DNA of 64,000 nt, taken from Paragonimus westermani. Its lineage: Eukaryota > Platyhelminthes > Trematoda > Plagiorchiida > Troglotrematidae. Where the stretch lies: NCBI GenBank assembly GCA_008508345.1, contig QNGE01000885.1, positions 103,550-167,549 of the forward strand, read 5' to 3'. This document shows, piece by piece, positions 1-13,100 of the stretch (position 1 is the first letter of the stretch; the number at the start of each line of letters is the position of its first letter). The translations under genes were made by a program, and so were the position numbers. Below the pieces are notes generated by a model. The model was not told where the DNA came from, made no database searches, and saw nothing but the letters and a program-made list of their open reading frames with translations.

Positions 1-170
1 GCTGAGATACTGCCAGGACGCCCAGACCTAGACAGGAGAACGATTAGGGTTCTCAACCAAAGCCTTTGGCTCAAAAGCCTATACAGCAAGGCAGCGGGTG
101 GGTGGCGGTGTACCAGGACTGGTCCATTTTTCAGGAAGAGATGCCAACCATCTTCCAACCCCCAACCTGG

Positions 171-310
171 AGGACCAGGAGACTGTGGTTCGTCAGACCT
201 CTACCTGTTGGCTTGCCTGGTATGAGTAACTCTGTGCTGTTTAGCCCAAAAGGTCATCGAGATGCGCAAGCCGTCACAGCACGACAAAGTCCAGTCTCAC
301 CGTGACGGCA
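171..310 (+). repeat. Interspersed repeat C, copy 1
   Basis: This stretch is closely similar to 23760-23921 on the same strand, from the shared ggaccaggagactgtggt to the shared ccgtgac near the end. Copy 1 lacks about 22 bases in the middle that copy 2 has. The flanks differ, so this is a dispersed repeat and not a large segmental duplication. It is probably a fragment of a retroelement, but I could not identify a protein domain in it. Confidence 0.8.
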
Positions 311-814
311 GGTTTAGTATCGGAGTTTGGTGTTGCTGTCGGCCTGAGGAGGCATCTCCGCTCCAACCTTACGAGTTGTCGGTACAAACCAAAGTAAGCC
401 CTTCCGATCGGCAACGAAGCGCATGACAAGTCGCTTCTGATAATGATGCCGATTTTTCCCAGTAAACGAGGTTCATCAAACACAAATGGGTGTGCACCAT
501 CCAGTCTTGCTTTAGTCCAGATAACCGGTATCTCGTCCATGCGCGTCCTTTTTATTATTATTTCTAACATTCAACATGGTGGCTTGTTGCACTTCAAGGC
601 CACCAGTGGTGTAAATTCATTAACTGCTACATAGAGGGCGGCAGTGACCTTCGTACACAGCTCATCGACAGAGTGCGGGAAACTGCAGTTATGCCATATT
701 TGTGGGGCAACATGGGGGCGCATCTGGTCAATACTCATTGTGAGAGACTTTCTACGGCTCTGTGACTGCGCTGACAGAATTGGTATTGTGGAAGGAATCA
801 AACAACAATTGCAA

Positions 815-1103
815 GATCGCTTAAGCCTAGTGGCACAATTACTTTGAGATTGTCGACCACTAAGCCCTCCTGAGCAAAAACGTAGTTTCAACTGGAAGGC
901 TTCTGTCCTTCTCATCAACGCTTGAAGCCTGATATACGTTCGGCAAGACCCGATGTATCAGCGTCATTGATGGGGCCTGCTGCCATGGGGTCCACAGGCA
1001 ATATGTACGAAAAGGCTGGAAGATTTATTTCCGGAACATTAAAGTCGCCTGTCAAGGCGATATGAAAAAGGCCTACGGAGTTCACAATCTCAGTCTCACT
1101 CAC
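815..1103 (-). mobile_element. Non-LTR retrotransposon endonuclease fragment (decayed)
   Basis: Read on the minus strand, the segment begins with LTGDFNVPEIN, the GDFN motif of the apurinic-type endonuclease of LINE-like elements. After a frame change and stop codons it continues with GLVVDNLKVIVPLGLSDLA, which matches the PLGxSDH end of the same domain (the His is lost). These domains nick target DNA to prime reverse transcription. Stop codons and the frame change show that this copy is dead. The surrounding 300-800 bases may hold more of it, but I cannot align them. Confidence 0.65.
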
Positions 1104-3370
1104 TAGTCATTCGTCTTTAGTTTGAATTGAAGATGGCGACGGTAAATAACACCCACTAACCAATGGTCCGAATGAGTTGAGCGAACTGAGCACCAGACTA
1201 CATCTGGATTAGAGTTACTTACTGGATTACCATACCGGTAGACATAATGAAGCATGAACCTAAACAGTCACCCTCTGCTTTACTCTCTCTCCTATCTGCG
1301 GGGAAAAACAGCACGTGTTCAGTGTCTGATTCAGTGTTGAGGTAAGAGCTAGTGAACCAGGTTCTGGTGACTGCAACCATTAGGGGCTGTACACAGAAAC
1401 GAAGTTCGGCTGGCTGGTTACGTTAGTGTGAATGCACTTAACAGTGGTTATTGTGAATTAATGGGTATTAGCTTCGCATGGCAAAATGTTGTTCCTTCAT
1501 GGAACTATCAAGGAAGCTGAAACCGACTCCACTGGAGCCGGCTGCGACGAGTTTTTGAAACATAAAATCCTTTAAAGTTACCACGAAGCGACCAAAACAG
1601 ATACAATGATCCAAATTCAGCTTCAATTTCTCTTTGAAACAGTAAGGATGAAACAGTGGCCTGCCTTGATTAGGACGGCGTCCGTGGTGAAATCGCTGCA
1701 GGATTTGTAGTCCCATTTCTTTCGAGTTGATAAACATAAAAGACCTTCGGATGTGCCTCGTCAAGTACGGGATTGGAGCGGTGGGTACGATAAATCTGAA
1801 CATCAGTCAGTTCAAGTGCAAAAGCAAGAAATCCCCACTGTTCCCTGCCGTACTTTCAAAGACATTTTTTATGAGTCCGAGACACCTTAACTGATGGTAT
1901 CTCTTGTTCTATCTACCGCCAAGGGTTCCTTCATTATCGGATTTGCTGCTCAGTATGCGTTCTTCGTATCAGAAGCCCATGTGAGCCTTATCCGTACCAG
2001 TTGAGATTTATCGGCATGTGATGGATCTGACTTTTTAGTCGAACACGTGACAGAAACCGGAGTGCGAGGCGTAGTGCACACGTTGTTACGGAAATAACTT
2101 CGGGGTCCCCGATCGTGCTCATTCCAGAGCCCCAATCAGCTTTCAGGACATGAGGTTCTGTTCAGTGACTGCAGCAGAGTTCGCCTTTTGAGGAGCAACG
2201 GTGGGTATGCTTCTAGAGCGTCTAGACTAAGTTTCAATCAACATCACAGAGACGGATGGCTTTTTTACGGGTATTCTTTGGTTCAGTATGTCTCCTAACT
2301 ACTACGGACACAGGAGGTTGATCAGATGGTTTTACTGCCAAATTAAGGCTCAGTTTTGTGTGGATAACGGTAGATATGCCTCTGGGTTGTTGTGGTGCTG
2401 TTCAATCAGACATTGAAAGTTTACGTCCCATTAACAGCTTTCCAAATTATTGGGACCCCTGAGCGCTGCACGGACCGCAGATTGGTTGATTGGCATCATC
2501 ACAACTTCTAAAGGAATTATGTCAAGATATTCCTACTCTGACGTCCAGACCTACAGCGGTCACAGACAAATTGAATGAGGTCCAATTTGAATGATATTGG
2601 TGATTTCTACTGTCCACCTGTTAAACTCATAATGTATCGGACCGTGCATCATAAATGAAAGATTGATATAGTCCCTCACAGACATTCTTTGGATAGGACC
2701 TACAGTTGGAAATTTTAATCACCGTTTCTCACAACTGGCCGTTTCTAGTTTGAGTTGACCACACAGGTCGTAACATCATTGAAGTATGTTTTCCTTTGTT
2801 CCTGAGAGAAAGGTTTCATTTTCACACTAGCCTACCTTCTGGCTAACCAGCGTTGCTCTTTTGAACTACAAAGGCTTCCAACTACTTGCCTCGATATTCT
2901 TTTTTCAAGTTTACATTAGGTACGACTATGTAAGTAGAATTCCAACTGGTGCGATGCAAGCCACCTGTAGTGGCGTTTTGGGCGCACACATCTTTCGGCG
3001 TCAGTCATTCCCATAGACTGGTGCTAAAACGCATGCTACCGACGACTTTATGAATTTTTCACTTCTTAATCGACCGTTGGCATCGTTGTCACTACTCGCT
3101 GATACAGCTGAAGGCTGAAAATGTACGTATTTATAACATCCACGGTTTACTATTATTTACCACCAGTCTTGAATTATTTGGCGTACAGTCGGAGTGATGA
3201 CGCAGGGACCTAAGACGACCAACGTGTTTTGTTATGCGAAAATGACAACGAAATCCACATCAATTTGAAATGTTACTGCCATTTCTGTCTTGTATATGGT
3301 AACCGTTGTTTTTTTGAAATTCCAGATCTGCGTTCTTCATCAAAAACCCTCCAATCGAACGGACCCTTAC
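1104..3370. other. No supportable gene
   Basis: Only short open frames without recognisable domains occur here, including a 111-codon minus-strand frame at 1468-1803 that I could not assign. It is the upstream flank of the RNASEH2C gene, so the promoter should lie near its 3' end, but I see no distinctive core promoter. Confidence 0.5.
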
Positions 3371-3788
3371 ATGTCTCGCTCTCAGTCGGTTACCGCCCAC
3401 TGGTTACCTTGTCGGATCGATGCTGACGGGCTAGAAGCAGATGTTCAGTCCAGATTTATTCAAAGGTTCGTTGATACGTTGCATCATTCTACTTTTTAGT
3501 CCCACCGATTCCATTAGCTTCACGGGTCATCCGATTCTGAAAGCAAACCTACGTGGTCGGCCTTTGTTGGGCACGAAACTCTCTCTACCAGCCCCCTATA
3601 CGGCTGTTGTTGTACATTCGGATGGTCATCAACTTGAAGACGATGAGCCGGCCCGTATTTCCGCAGGATCTAAAATCGAGGAGATAGTGTTGTGGAACTT
3701 GTCAGTTGAACCAAAGGCGTCTGACCGCATTCCTTCCGCACTTCTTTGGCTTCAATTGGCCAACCTGGTTCACTCGGATAATGGTTAA
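3371..3788 (+). CDS. RNASEH2C: Ribonuclease H2 subunit C
   Basis: Non-catalytic subunit of the nuclear RNase H2 complex, which removes ribonucleotides and RNA-DNA hybrids; it supports the catalytic A subunit together with subunit B. The gene reads as two exons, 3371-3465 and 3500-3788, splitting a codon 2+1 and giving 127 residues (human RNASEH2C has 164). Residues 12-20 are LPCRIDADG, like the family's N-terminal LPC...DGPA motif. Residues 49-56 LRGRPLLG followed by a proline-tyrosine loop match the FRGRPLxG core. IEEIVLWNLSVEP (91-103) and ALLWLQLANLVH (112-123) match the conserved C-terminal strand and helix. The ATG gives a start just before the first conserved motif. The intron has GT and TTTTTAG ends. 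What I see are the motifs; the family assignment is from memory of the family. The order and spacing of four motifs make chance unlikely. Confidence 0.8.
3466..3499 (+). other. 34-nt micro-intron of RNASEH2C
   Basis: It begins GTTCGT after CAAAG and ends in CTACTTTTTAG. Removing it joins two frames whose products match the N-terminal and C-terminal parts of RNase H2 subunit C in the correct order. Introns this small near the 5' end of genes are a known feature of schistosome genomes. Confidence 0.75.
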
Positions 3789-3901
3789 TCTACTTTGTAC
3801 TTTTGGAAACCTAATTTGGTTTTTACTAACTTTTTTCGCAGACTGCGTACACACTTTTAGGTCTATCCTGAATGTTTTGAATTTGTCAGACTGTTGATAA
3901 A

Positions 3902-3907
3902 ATTAAA
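3902..3907 (+). promoter_or_regulatory. Possible poly(A) signal of RNASEH2C (ATTAAA)
   Basis: ATTAAA lies about 114 bases after the stop codon. It is the commonest variant of AATAAA. The region is AT-rich, so this may be coincidence. Confidence 0.35.
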
Positions 3908-5084
3908 AACCATGTAAAGCTTGATGTTTACACGTAAAATACGAAGCCCCTTTGGATAAAATGTGAAATCAAAGCGTCACATGTGTATCTTTTTGATTTG
4001 CTCATTTTGCTTGATGCTTACTGGTCATCTCTAATTATTCGGGCTTCCAGTCACCACAGTTGTCTTTGACGTTTGTAGCACCACATCAATGCGTGGTACG
4101 GATACTTAGTTGCCATGTAAATATAGGGAAAAATTAGACAAACTCATTTCATGGACAACAAAAAGGGAATTGTAGCTTGCTTCACGGAAGCTCCTGTGCC
4201 TAGGTTCAGACATGTTCTAGACAGGCCGAATGGTGTAATGTTGGCAAGACCTAAACATAATGACTGTTACGCTGGTTCTGGGCGAGGAAGGTCCCATGAC
4301 CCGGTGGATACAACGCACTATTGAGATGGAGCAAAGCGTTACAACCGGGAACTCCCGAAAGGTTTTCTGTCTCATCCGTGCAACAGATAGCAGGGATCCG
4401 GGTGTGAGTGAGGTAATCTGTGAAGCCAATGGCTTACAATGATACCTAGGACGTTGGGTTGGACATTTCTAATAGTAGTTCAACTGGCAACTCGCGCAAT
4501 TGGCGAAGCCTTCAAGCCCTGTCTGTGCTGATTAGTATGTTGACATTTCTGTACTCTCGGGACAGGATTCTCAAGTGAGATCAGTTTGCTGGAACGTCAC
4601 AGGGCACCCGGCCCATACAAACTCCTCCCTGCCCTTTTTGTAGATGGAGGTCTAGCCTTGCTTCCACCTACATCCAGTTTGTTTGTTTGCAAGGTGTGAA
4701 TACCTTGATACCGAGTGGTTGAACAATGACTTAGCTGTTTTTGGTAGTTAAATCCCTTTCTCTCCCCTTCTTTCTTCTCCTTATGGAGTCCCTCTTTTTC
4801 TTCATGGTTGTGGCATTTAAGCGTTAGTGAGAAACATTGATGTATTGCTGTCTATGCTAATGATGATGATGGTTCAGTCTTAGTGAAACAGCTGACGGCT
4901 TTGCTCCAAAAACTGGATCAGTGAAGTCTTTCAAATGACCAACGTTTGGCTGAAATCATCCTTTTCAAAATGGGCTCAGGCACTTCCTGTAGAAATCATA
5001 AATAGATTAATCAGATTCTTATTGCATCAAAGTTGCTTGCAGTCATTGTACTTCGTGAATTAGGCGAAACTCGCGAACGGCATA
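3908..5084. other. No supportable gene
   Basis: Intergenic sequence after RNASEH2C. A pyrimidine-rich run lies near 4750-4805. The YANDDD reading near 4855 resembles a reverse transcriptase active site but lies upstream of the RT domains found at 5.1 kb, so I do not annotate it. Confidence 0.5.
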
Positions 5085-5480
5085 TCTGCAGGGAGTAAGT
5101 TGGGTTTCGTTCTAATCGTGGCTGTGCTGGTCACCACTTCACTCTTCGTCAGATGCTTGGCCTTCCCATTCACATAGAAGACCAACAGTTGTTCTTTTTG
5201 ACATCAATGTGACCTCTAATTCACTTGATAGAGCTACGCTTTGAGAATGTCTTTCGCGGAAGGATATGCTCTAGAAGTACTTGAGCGTAATGAAAGCGAT
5301 TCACTTTGCGACCTCATGCTGGGCTAAGACTATGTCAGAGTGTTGCTGACCCTTAGCATCTCAAGTTGAGTGCATTATATTTGTCCAGCTTATCATTTCC
5401 TATTCAGCTTTGCAGTAGACCAGCTCCTAGTGTTTGCGAATGTGATGATGTGGAAGTGCTCTCACGTGTTCGGCTTCAAT
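5085..5480 (+). mobile_element. RTE-like non-LTR reverse transcriptase fragment (decayed)
   Basis: The plus strand gives VGFRSNRGC then FTLRQM near 5100-5160, matching the QAGFRPGRGC...FTLRQ block of LINE reverse transcriptases. A neighbouring frame gives VVLFDIN and LDRATL, matching the FLDxxxAFDSVDR block that carries the first catalytic aspartate. Near 5390-5430, FLFSFAVDQLL matches the SPFLFNFxxDxLL block, and VEVLSRVR follows it. The order and spacing are those of an RTE-type enzyme such as schistosome SR2. Internal stops and frame changes show it is inactive. Less certain remnants may continue to about 5800. Confidence 0.7.
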
Positions 5481-6342
5481 ATAAAGTATGCTTGCGACAG
5501 CTCTAGTCTGTGACTGTTCACAGGGAGACTAGAACCTCTTAGACAGACTAATGGCCTCAAGTTAGTATGACTTTTGCACATACTAAGTTCAACATGCTAT
5601 CCCAAGGCTGGTAACAGTTTGCGCCCGCTTTCAGGTCGCTCATAGGTGGATAGAGAAAAATCGCTTGGACCCTTCTGCTGGTTTCTGCTTTGGCATGCAT
5701 TTGTCCCAGCCATCTTTATACTCGGTTCCTATGAGGTCGAATGTTTGACCACTGTGGACTACCCGGTGGTTTTGTGCAGAATTACTTAGGTCTGCTATAT
5801 CATTTTACTTGTATGACCGATGATTTTTTGCGGTTTACACGCTAACAAGAGTCTAATTAACATGTTCTCATTTTAGTTATTCTTGTTTACTGCACTTAAC
5901 ATGAAAGCACTACACGAAATGGCAAACGTCACGATTTGTGTAGCTCGTTTGCGTTAGTTACACACTAGAATTATCCATCCAGCTCTGAAACCGTATGGTT
6001 TCATCAAAGCACTACAATGAAGTGATTCGCAAATTATGATCATGTTATCACCGGATTTGTTGGTTTATCATCACTCGGACCAAATTGTAATTTGACGGAA
6101 TGAATGCATCCTGCTCACTGTTGCCGGTGTATTACTGATTAACATTTGAGTCATGTGCGAAACAGACCTGTCATTTGCGTTGAATAAACAAAGTGGTAAC
6201 ACGGTGGACGTGCTTGGCTTGTCTAATACCACCAGGACGCTACTACAATCGTTTTCTCCGATCCCGTAAAGGCCTATCCACAATCCGATTGGCGCCCAGT
6301 GGCTTGAAAGAGGATAGGTTTGCATCAGATAGGTTGCTCGAC
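5481..6342. other. No supportable gene; possible LINE tail
   Basis: The sequence between the reverse transcriptase remnant and the repeated-domain exon has no domain I can name. Part of it near 5730-5800 may be the decayed 3' end of the LINE. The open frame of the next exon runs on to a stop at 6071, but its homology ends near 6343. Confidence 0.35.
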
Positions 6343-7184
6343 CAAATTGAATAAAGTTGTAGGTGCTCAGTGTTTGTACTGACCATGGCCAAGAGGCCCT
6401 TAAGCGTATCGGAGTGAACCAGTTATCTGCGTGAGCTCCTCGTGTGTCAAATACCAGGTGACCCACCAGTTTTCCTTGATTGTCAGACAATAAAACACGC
6501 ATTCGTTTGAAGCCTGTGAGTATGGTTGTTCCTGGAAACCATGTCGGTGTATGGGATGGACGATGCCAATTCTCGATCGCTCTACTTCGATACCAACAGG
6601 TACAAGGTGGGACCACAAGTTCGAGCGAACCTTTTCTGACATTCAAGTGTAACGGTTGGTAAGATGGTGGGCTGCAAATGTTTTGGTTCCAAAGACGACT
6701 AAATGATATTCCCAACGATTTGTCCAGAGCGAAGAGCAAAGTGTACGCCCGAATAGTCGTCTGATTTTGTCGCGAGACGATCAAACTATAGGGAATTGTG
6801 TAGATACGTAGCTCATCAGCTCTGTGAATGCCGATGTAATCAGCGAATTTCGGCGAAGAATGTTCGAACTCCGTGTGTTTACTGTTCCATAAGACAGAAG
6901 GTAAACCGTAAAGAAAGATTGGAAATGCGGCTGAGTTGTTGAACTTTTGTTTACCATCGACTGGTTGTTTTGTGTTTATCCATGGGCAAGCCGAAGCCGG
7001 CGATTCGCTGTCAACGATCAGTAGGTAACCCTGCAGTCTGGGACACGTTGGGGTTTCGCTTGTGTTGTTTGATTGATTAGTGTTTTCTGGTATGCGCACA
7101 ATCGAAAATGGTTCGTTCCTGAGGGTTATATAAAAATAATTAGTGATATTGTGTAAACGGTGGGTACCTTCGTACATCTGACGA
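6343..7184 (-). CDS. Repeated-domain protein, downstream exon (partial gene)
   Basis: I do not recognise the family by name. The first half contains NYFYITL, then CPRLQGYLLIVDSES and ACPW, then a hydrophobic PIFLYGL. The second half contains TWFPGTT, RMRVLL, LVGHLVFDTRGAHADNWF and LRASWPW. The second half aligns with the exon at 15653-16225 (GWF, RRVQLELW, VVRLTFNG, TWF, MEAYPW), so the exon holds the C-terminal half of one domain unit and the N-terminal half of the next. A likely acceptor is AACGAG|T at 7184 in the phase left by the 15.65-kb donor; CGTCAG|ATG at 7177 is an alternative. The frame stays open to 6071, but the last 90 codons look intronic and the donor is unclear. Tandem tryptophan-rich units suggest a secreted or surface protein (inference). 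Confidence 0.55.
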
Positions 7185-10100
7185 CTCGTTATCAAAAATC
7201 AAGCACTTTCTGGGAAATCTATTGTCAAGATATTACTTCTCTAAGGGTTAAACTATATACATTACTTAGAACCTTTCGGAAGCAATCAACTCGATCCTAT
7301 CCACTGATAGGATAGTTTTGCAAATCTGCCCGTGTTAACTTAGTATGAGTGGGACGTGTGTTCGTTGGATAAGCGGAGAGTGGGTCACAAAAGTCCAATG
7401 GTTTAAATGGACATCATGACGTAACCGAAGGACGATCGCTGCAGCTGTCGCTATGTTTCGACGTTGCATTGACTTTGGCTGTTTTCTGGGCGCTATGAAG
7501 ACGACTCGGAAAGACCCACAGAAGTTTGGGTTTTGGTCATTGTCTGCCAGATGTTCCAGATTGGCACTGGTTACCGGTTTTCCGATTCTACTTCTAAACT
7601 GTTTTTGGGTGATGTACCCTTACTCGCTTTCTTTGTTGTGCATCTGGTATACTCCACTACACAGTAACAGGGAAGAGTAAATACTGACATCCTGGGCCGT
7701 CGACTGCCATCTTGTCTTTCACGTTAAAAAATAGCATGCGCGTATCCTTGACCTGGGATCTCAATGTTGTTGCCGGGACGGTTCATTTAAGCACTTGATC
7801 TCCCGCCTGTCTGCGAACATATCCCACTCATACTGAGTTCACTTCTGCCCAAGCCATCTAGTTGATTGCCTTCCCAGTGCCCGACAACAAGCGTTATTCT
7901 AGCGTTTTAATCAATATCGATTAAGTAACCAGTGAGAATATATACTGACTTGAGGATTTTCTGAAGAGTCTGTGGATTGACTTGTTTTCATTGTAAACGA
8001 TTCCAAAAGGTTTTTTGAGCTGATTTGGTATAAAATGCTTGACAGCTAAAAACGTTGATCGCTGCAACAGAGCCCAACTTAATTTCGGTGCTGATATGTT
8101 TTTGGTCAGTGGAAGTCAAGGAAATTAGGTTTTGAATTCAGCCGTTTTTGATATAATCCAACGAGAGGAATGTTCGGTGCCGTTAACCGTGATTGACGAC
8201 TGTTTGATGTTATGATATTGCAAGTTAATAGAAGTGCCGGTCACTAGATTCGTTGAGGAATATAAACGTTAGTGTCTGACAGCTGAATGCAGAAGTAACC
8301 AGTCAAAAAGTGTTAACTTGTTAAACGTGTAATCTTGTTAATAGCTAGCGATAAGATTGTTTTCCTCACATGCTTGTCTTAATGCGGTGAAGCCTGCGAA
8401 AATTCAAACGACTTGTTTTCAATTTTCCCTTGTGAATCCTGTACACTGTTGTTGCATTCACAGGTGATCAGTATGTCCATCCTTCTTCCCTACGATTTTA
8501 CGTGTAAGACTGGTTGTTTCTATATGGAGTTTGTGTGCGTTTGTTCCCATGCTAACACTGCCGTAATTGGTTTAGTGTTGTTTTGGTTCGTCAGGCAGTG
8601 ATAGCCAGAATAGAAGACGAGCTGGTAATCTTTACGGGTTTGATAGTGACGGTCATAAAACAATTTGTAGCCCTTGTGGTCATGGCAAATGTATGGTTGG
8701 CCTTTAACAAGTTGCGTCTGGTCAACATGCCGACATGCTTGCCAAATCTTTGTAGTGAACATTCATCTGGTGAAGGTATGCACGTCTACTAAAGATGAAA
8801 TTGATGTAGCGCGTTTGACAGTAAGCGGAGCAAAAGATGTTTCACTCATTTTACCTATACGAGCAGTCGGTTAACTCGTGAATTTGCTAACGGATTACTG
8901 TAGTTGGAGTGATACATTGGCTCGCCAGAGTTGTGTTCACAATTGAATTCATACAGGAACCGCACTGAATACAAACGATTGGTTGTTGAAGTGTTTGTCT
9001 GTAACTCATTTACATCTTAGTTTAGAGCAGTTATCTTCAAAATGTTCCCAAAAGGCAACCAAGTAGTGTGCCATTTTGTGTAGAGCCGACATTGCTAACC
9101 AAACTGACTTAGTAGCCCTGGTGGGAGGCTTTCCGCAAGTCACTAGACATAAAATCGAAATCTAACACTCGGGGATAAGGCGTGTGGTCTATAACCGTAA
9201 ACGGAACATTGGGCCGAAGCACCTACCTGCTCATCGCACAGTCCCTTTGTTGTAACAACATCGGTATCCAGTGATCGTCTGGCCCATTATTCGCGTTCCC
9301 CGACAAGCCGAGTCCTGGTATTGGTAACCATCACATTCTGCGCTGTCCTTCTAGTCAGAGTTAATTTGCTCAAACAGTCGATTTGTTTGTTGCTATCTAC
9401 GTTTTTCTATGACTGTTTTGTCAGTTCAGGCCAGCTATTAAGTTGTGGCGATCGGGGAGATCCAAAAGATAAATATGTTAGATACTGAGAGTGGACAAAA
9501 AATGCAATCCAATCGTGTATCAACGGTCTGGTGACATTAGATTACACACGAGCTTCCGGAACTTGCTACCAACGAAATGTAGTCATTAGAAAGGACGAAT
9601 GCTCCTAAAGACATCTGCGTACTTCCGGATCGACGCTGAACAGTGGAGTAGTTTCCAGCTTCCGTATACCATGACAGCACTCATACAACAGCTTTCAGAT
9701 TGATCTTTTTGTTCAGCTCGACCTCCATTCCACTAGGTCCCCATAACAACTTCAATTTAGCTGTGATTGAGCATCAGCTGTCGAAGATGCTGACAGTCAA
9801 CTTCCTCATCTTCTCTGCTCAAGTCTCATCACGTGACTGGTTATTACCCAGTGGTACTGTAATCTGGCCCGAGAACGGGACTACTGGATCACATGGCCAG
9901 TGCGTGCTATGGGCAGTAGGACTGCGAGACGCAAGGCAGGCGTCTGGATGCAATCTTTCGCTCTTGAAATTGTGCCGTTCTTATCATTGGATTCTGTTTA
10001 TTTTTGGATTAGTTTTAACCCCATTTGTGTGTGGTGGCGAATTTTGAGTACAGTTCATGCAGACGTTTTGCCAGGAGCATCCTTCATTCAGAGAGTTATT

Positions 10101-13100
10101 GGTATGGTTTGGGTCTTGTGACAATATATATGTATATATATTGGAGTTTGACTCATTCTTCTGTATTGTTTGGTATGCTAACCCTGGGCGTTCTTTCACG
10201 CGTACTATCAGTAGAGATGAATCGCTTTCAGCTATCGGGTGGGTGACCACTTGAAGTCAGTTGTGTACTGCTCCCCCGTGTTTTGTAAGGAAATCGAGAG
10301 ACCTGTTGTTGATTCTTGGAACCCGTTCATTCATTTGGCTTTCGGTGTCAGTGTCGTATTCGTGGACTAAGCGGAGAAAATGGCCAAAGTTTGTCAACAG
10401 GTGATAGCCAAGCGGGATCTTTTAATGTGGATAACCTTACCACCCGACTTTAAGAGTTTACTGGCCAGTGTGCGCGCGCGTCTGTTTGGTTTCCTCACTG
10501 GTGTTATTCTTCATCTTCAGATCGACTGTATTCACAAAATCAGAATGTGTTGTGTCGGTTACACTTATTAGATGGCATCGGCTAACAAACAGACAGGAAG
10601 TTAGGAGGATGGCTTTCGGTTTTGGGGATCGACGATGTTTACTCTTCGTAACTTGGTAAATGGAAATAACCACCAGTACAAAGTCAGAAGATGTAGGCTG
10701 TGTTCATCACTCGGGCTACAGTCCTCGTCATCTATCTGACCTGCTCAAAACACTGGGATATGGTTGCTGATAGATTCCATTATCGTGCGTGCTGTTTGAC
10801 TAGGCTGCACTGGGCGTTACAGTAACTAAGTAAGTGAGGTAATGGAAGTCGAAAGAAGAGTTTGCCTTGTAGATCCCGTCTTACTCCCATTCGCAACCCG
10901 ATTTTCTGCTTGGTTGCAAGGTGTAGGCACTGTTGTGTCGCGTATTCTTTCTTGCACATGAATTATGTTCCACCTCTCCCTTCCCGAAACTATGCCCCCT
11001 CGTGATACTACAGCGGTCAGTGTAAGTTACAGGTGCTTCGGTGTTGTGATCACACCGTGTGCTTACCTGTGGTCACTAAACCCACTTTTGCACGGTCTGA
11101 TGACATGGGGTGGAGAACATTTTTCTTTGGGCTCTGCTCAGGAATGATGTTTTTCTGCTCTGTTCACTCAGGTGGATCCTACTTTTGTCGGATTGGATTG
11201 CTGTCTCGAGGGGGAATGCGAAAGGTCGCGAATTTTGAGTGGTATAAACTGATTGGCATTCAGCAACGATCGTGGCTGAACTTTCAGATGTGACAGTTTG
11301 ATCGTGTCCAATGTGAAACGAATGTTTGACTAGAAAATGAGCCGAATTGCAACTCCTTGTCGCAATTCTCATGAGTACTAGCAAAAGCAAAACTGGTCTC
11401 GTAATTGATCGGCCAAAGCCTATCCGAATGCAAAAGTTACAGTCCAACTTTGATATGGTTCAGTTTATAGCAATGGGCATCTTTGAACTTCTTTGCTTAT
11501 TGTAAACCATTATCAACCGTCAACTCACACAGTTATCGGTAATATAGCGGTCCCTGCTCACTGTGACCCTCACCATAGTAGATGGCTTCGTGCAACAGTC
11601 ACTTTGCGTTCCTAACCTGCTCACAAATGGAGGTGCCCGTTAATGCTTCCTCACAGTGAACATTTGGTTTATCTTCCCCTTCGCAATCGCAAACCTCCTC
11701 AACCACCAACCGCCTTAGGAAACGTGGGTTCGACCTGGTGTGCTAGCGATCAGCACTTGAAAACCACACAACTCTGGCGTTTAAGGCCATTCTTGCCGCC
11801 AGTTTTCATCGCGTCTGTCTGTCCATTATACCAGGGGTCCTACACTGTTCGTGTCACTATCACATTGCACTACTTACCGCACTGATGACTGCTGTGCCCC
11901 CATTTGCTTGTGTCTACTTCGGTGACTTCAGTTTATCGTAATTGTCGCGTACGTATCGTAGCCGCCTATGCGTCCCACACTCGTGCCAAAGCTCAGCTGC
12001 GTCCTGATTGGTCGCGGCTTCAACGTCCAACGCCTCATTTGCCGCTTGTAAATGGGACAGCATAGCATGCACCTCTGTCGAGTCCCGTGTTCTCTTTACC
12101 GTTGTTATCGCCTGTAAGGCTTACTGTTGACTGAACTCGAACAGAGATACAACAGTAATTATACTGCCATTCTCGCCATCAAAATTGGAATGGAGACACT
12201 GTGCTGGAGCAAATGGTCCAGATTAAACAGTAAAATGTAAACCGACAATCAGTGTGATCAGCCGAAAAGTCGACACTAAGAAACGTATCACAGGTAGGAC
12301 CCAAGATGAATGCGATAAAAGACTGGTGTCTGATAGGAACTGGTATAGTGTGATAGATGCTACATTCAGGAAGAATTGCCTACCCATAATTTGTCGGAGG
12401 ACGATTGATTTCTTTCTGTTCGAGTTCTAACTATTTCCCTTTTCCACAGAAAACTGTTAGCTTAAGCTGCGGGGTTTGCGAAGACGTTTGGAGCGCGCTT
12501 TTTCGAAATCACTAAAGAGTGACTACATTTTGCTTACAACTGATGTATGCCGGGAGTTTTATTATTTGCATTGTCGTTAGGCTTATCCACTGGATTTCAC
12601 TGCATTCCCTATGAACCATCTCAACACACGGATGGCTCTGTCCAACGAACTATCCAATTAGGTTACTGGTGAGTGCAGTTATCTCAGGCTGCTTACTAGC
12701 AGTGAGTAGCGAGATTCTCAGTGTTCTTAAGTGGTTATTTTGCTACCAGATAAACAGTCCACTTTTTACACAAAAGCCGAAAAACGATTTCAGCCAATTG
12801 ACAGGTCATGCACCAGATCTTAGCGACGCTAATGGATGGGGGGCACGCCTATCCTTACTCGTTATTGAAGGGATAGCAACTAAACACCATGTTTGGCTCA
12901 ACCAACTTTCGGTGGTATGGGTGTTCGTTTTCTGGTCAACTGTTTCTAACCCAACACTGCTCTTTCTCAGATTACCCACCCCAAAAAACCATAGTGTTCT
13001 GTTCAGGAAGAAACAGCCTAAGAGGAAACAATCGTATCCATGAAACACTTCTGCGAGGTGGGCGACTGTTTTCAATCATACCTCTACAGAACACAAACCC

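Noticed and set aside
4846..4920. YANDDD followed by a Leu-rich helix, like the YADD active site of a reverse transcriptase
   Set aside because: It lies upstream of the earlier RT blocks at 5.1 kb on the same strand, so it cannot be from the same copy, and no other RT block surrounds it.
9700..10254. Overlapping open frames on both strands
   Set aside because: No domain, no phase-consistent splicing, and a tatata-rich segment in the middle that favours non-coding sequence.
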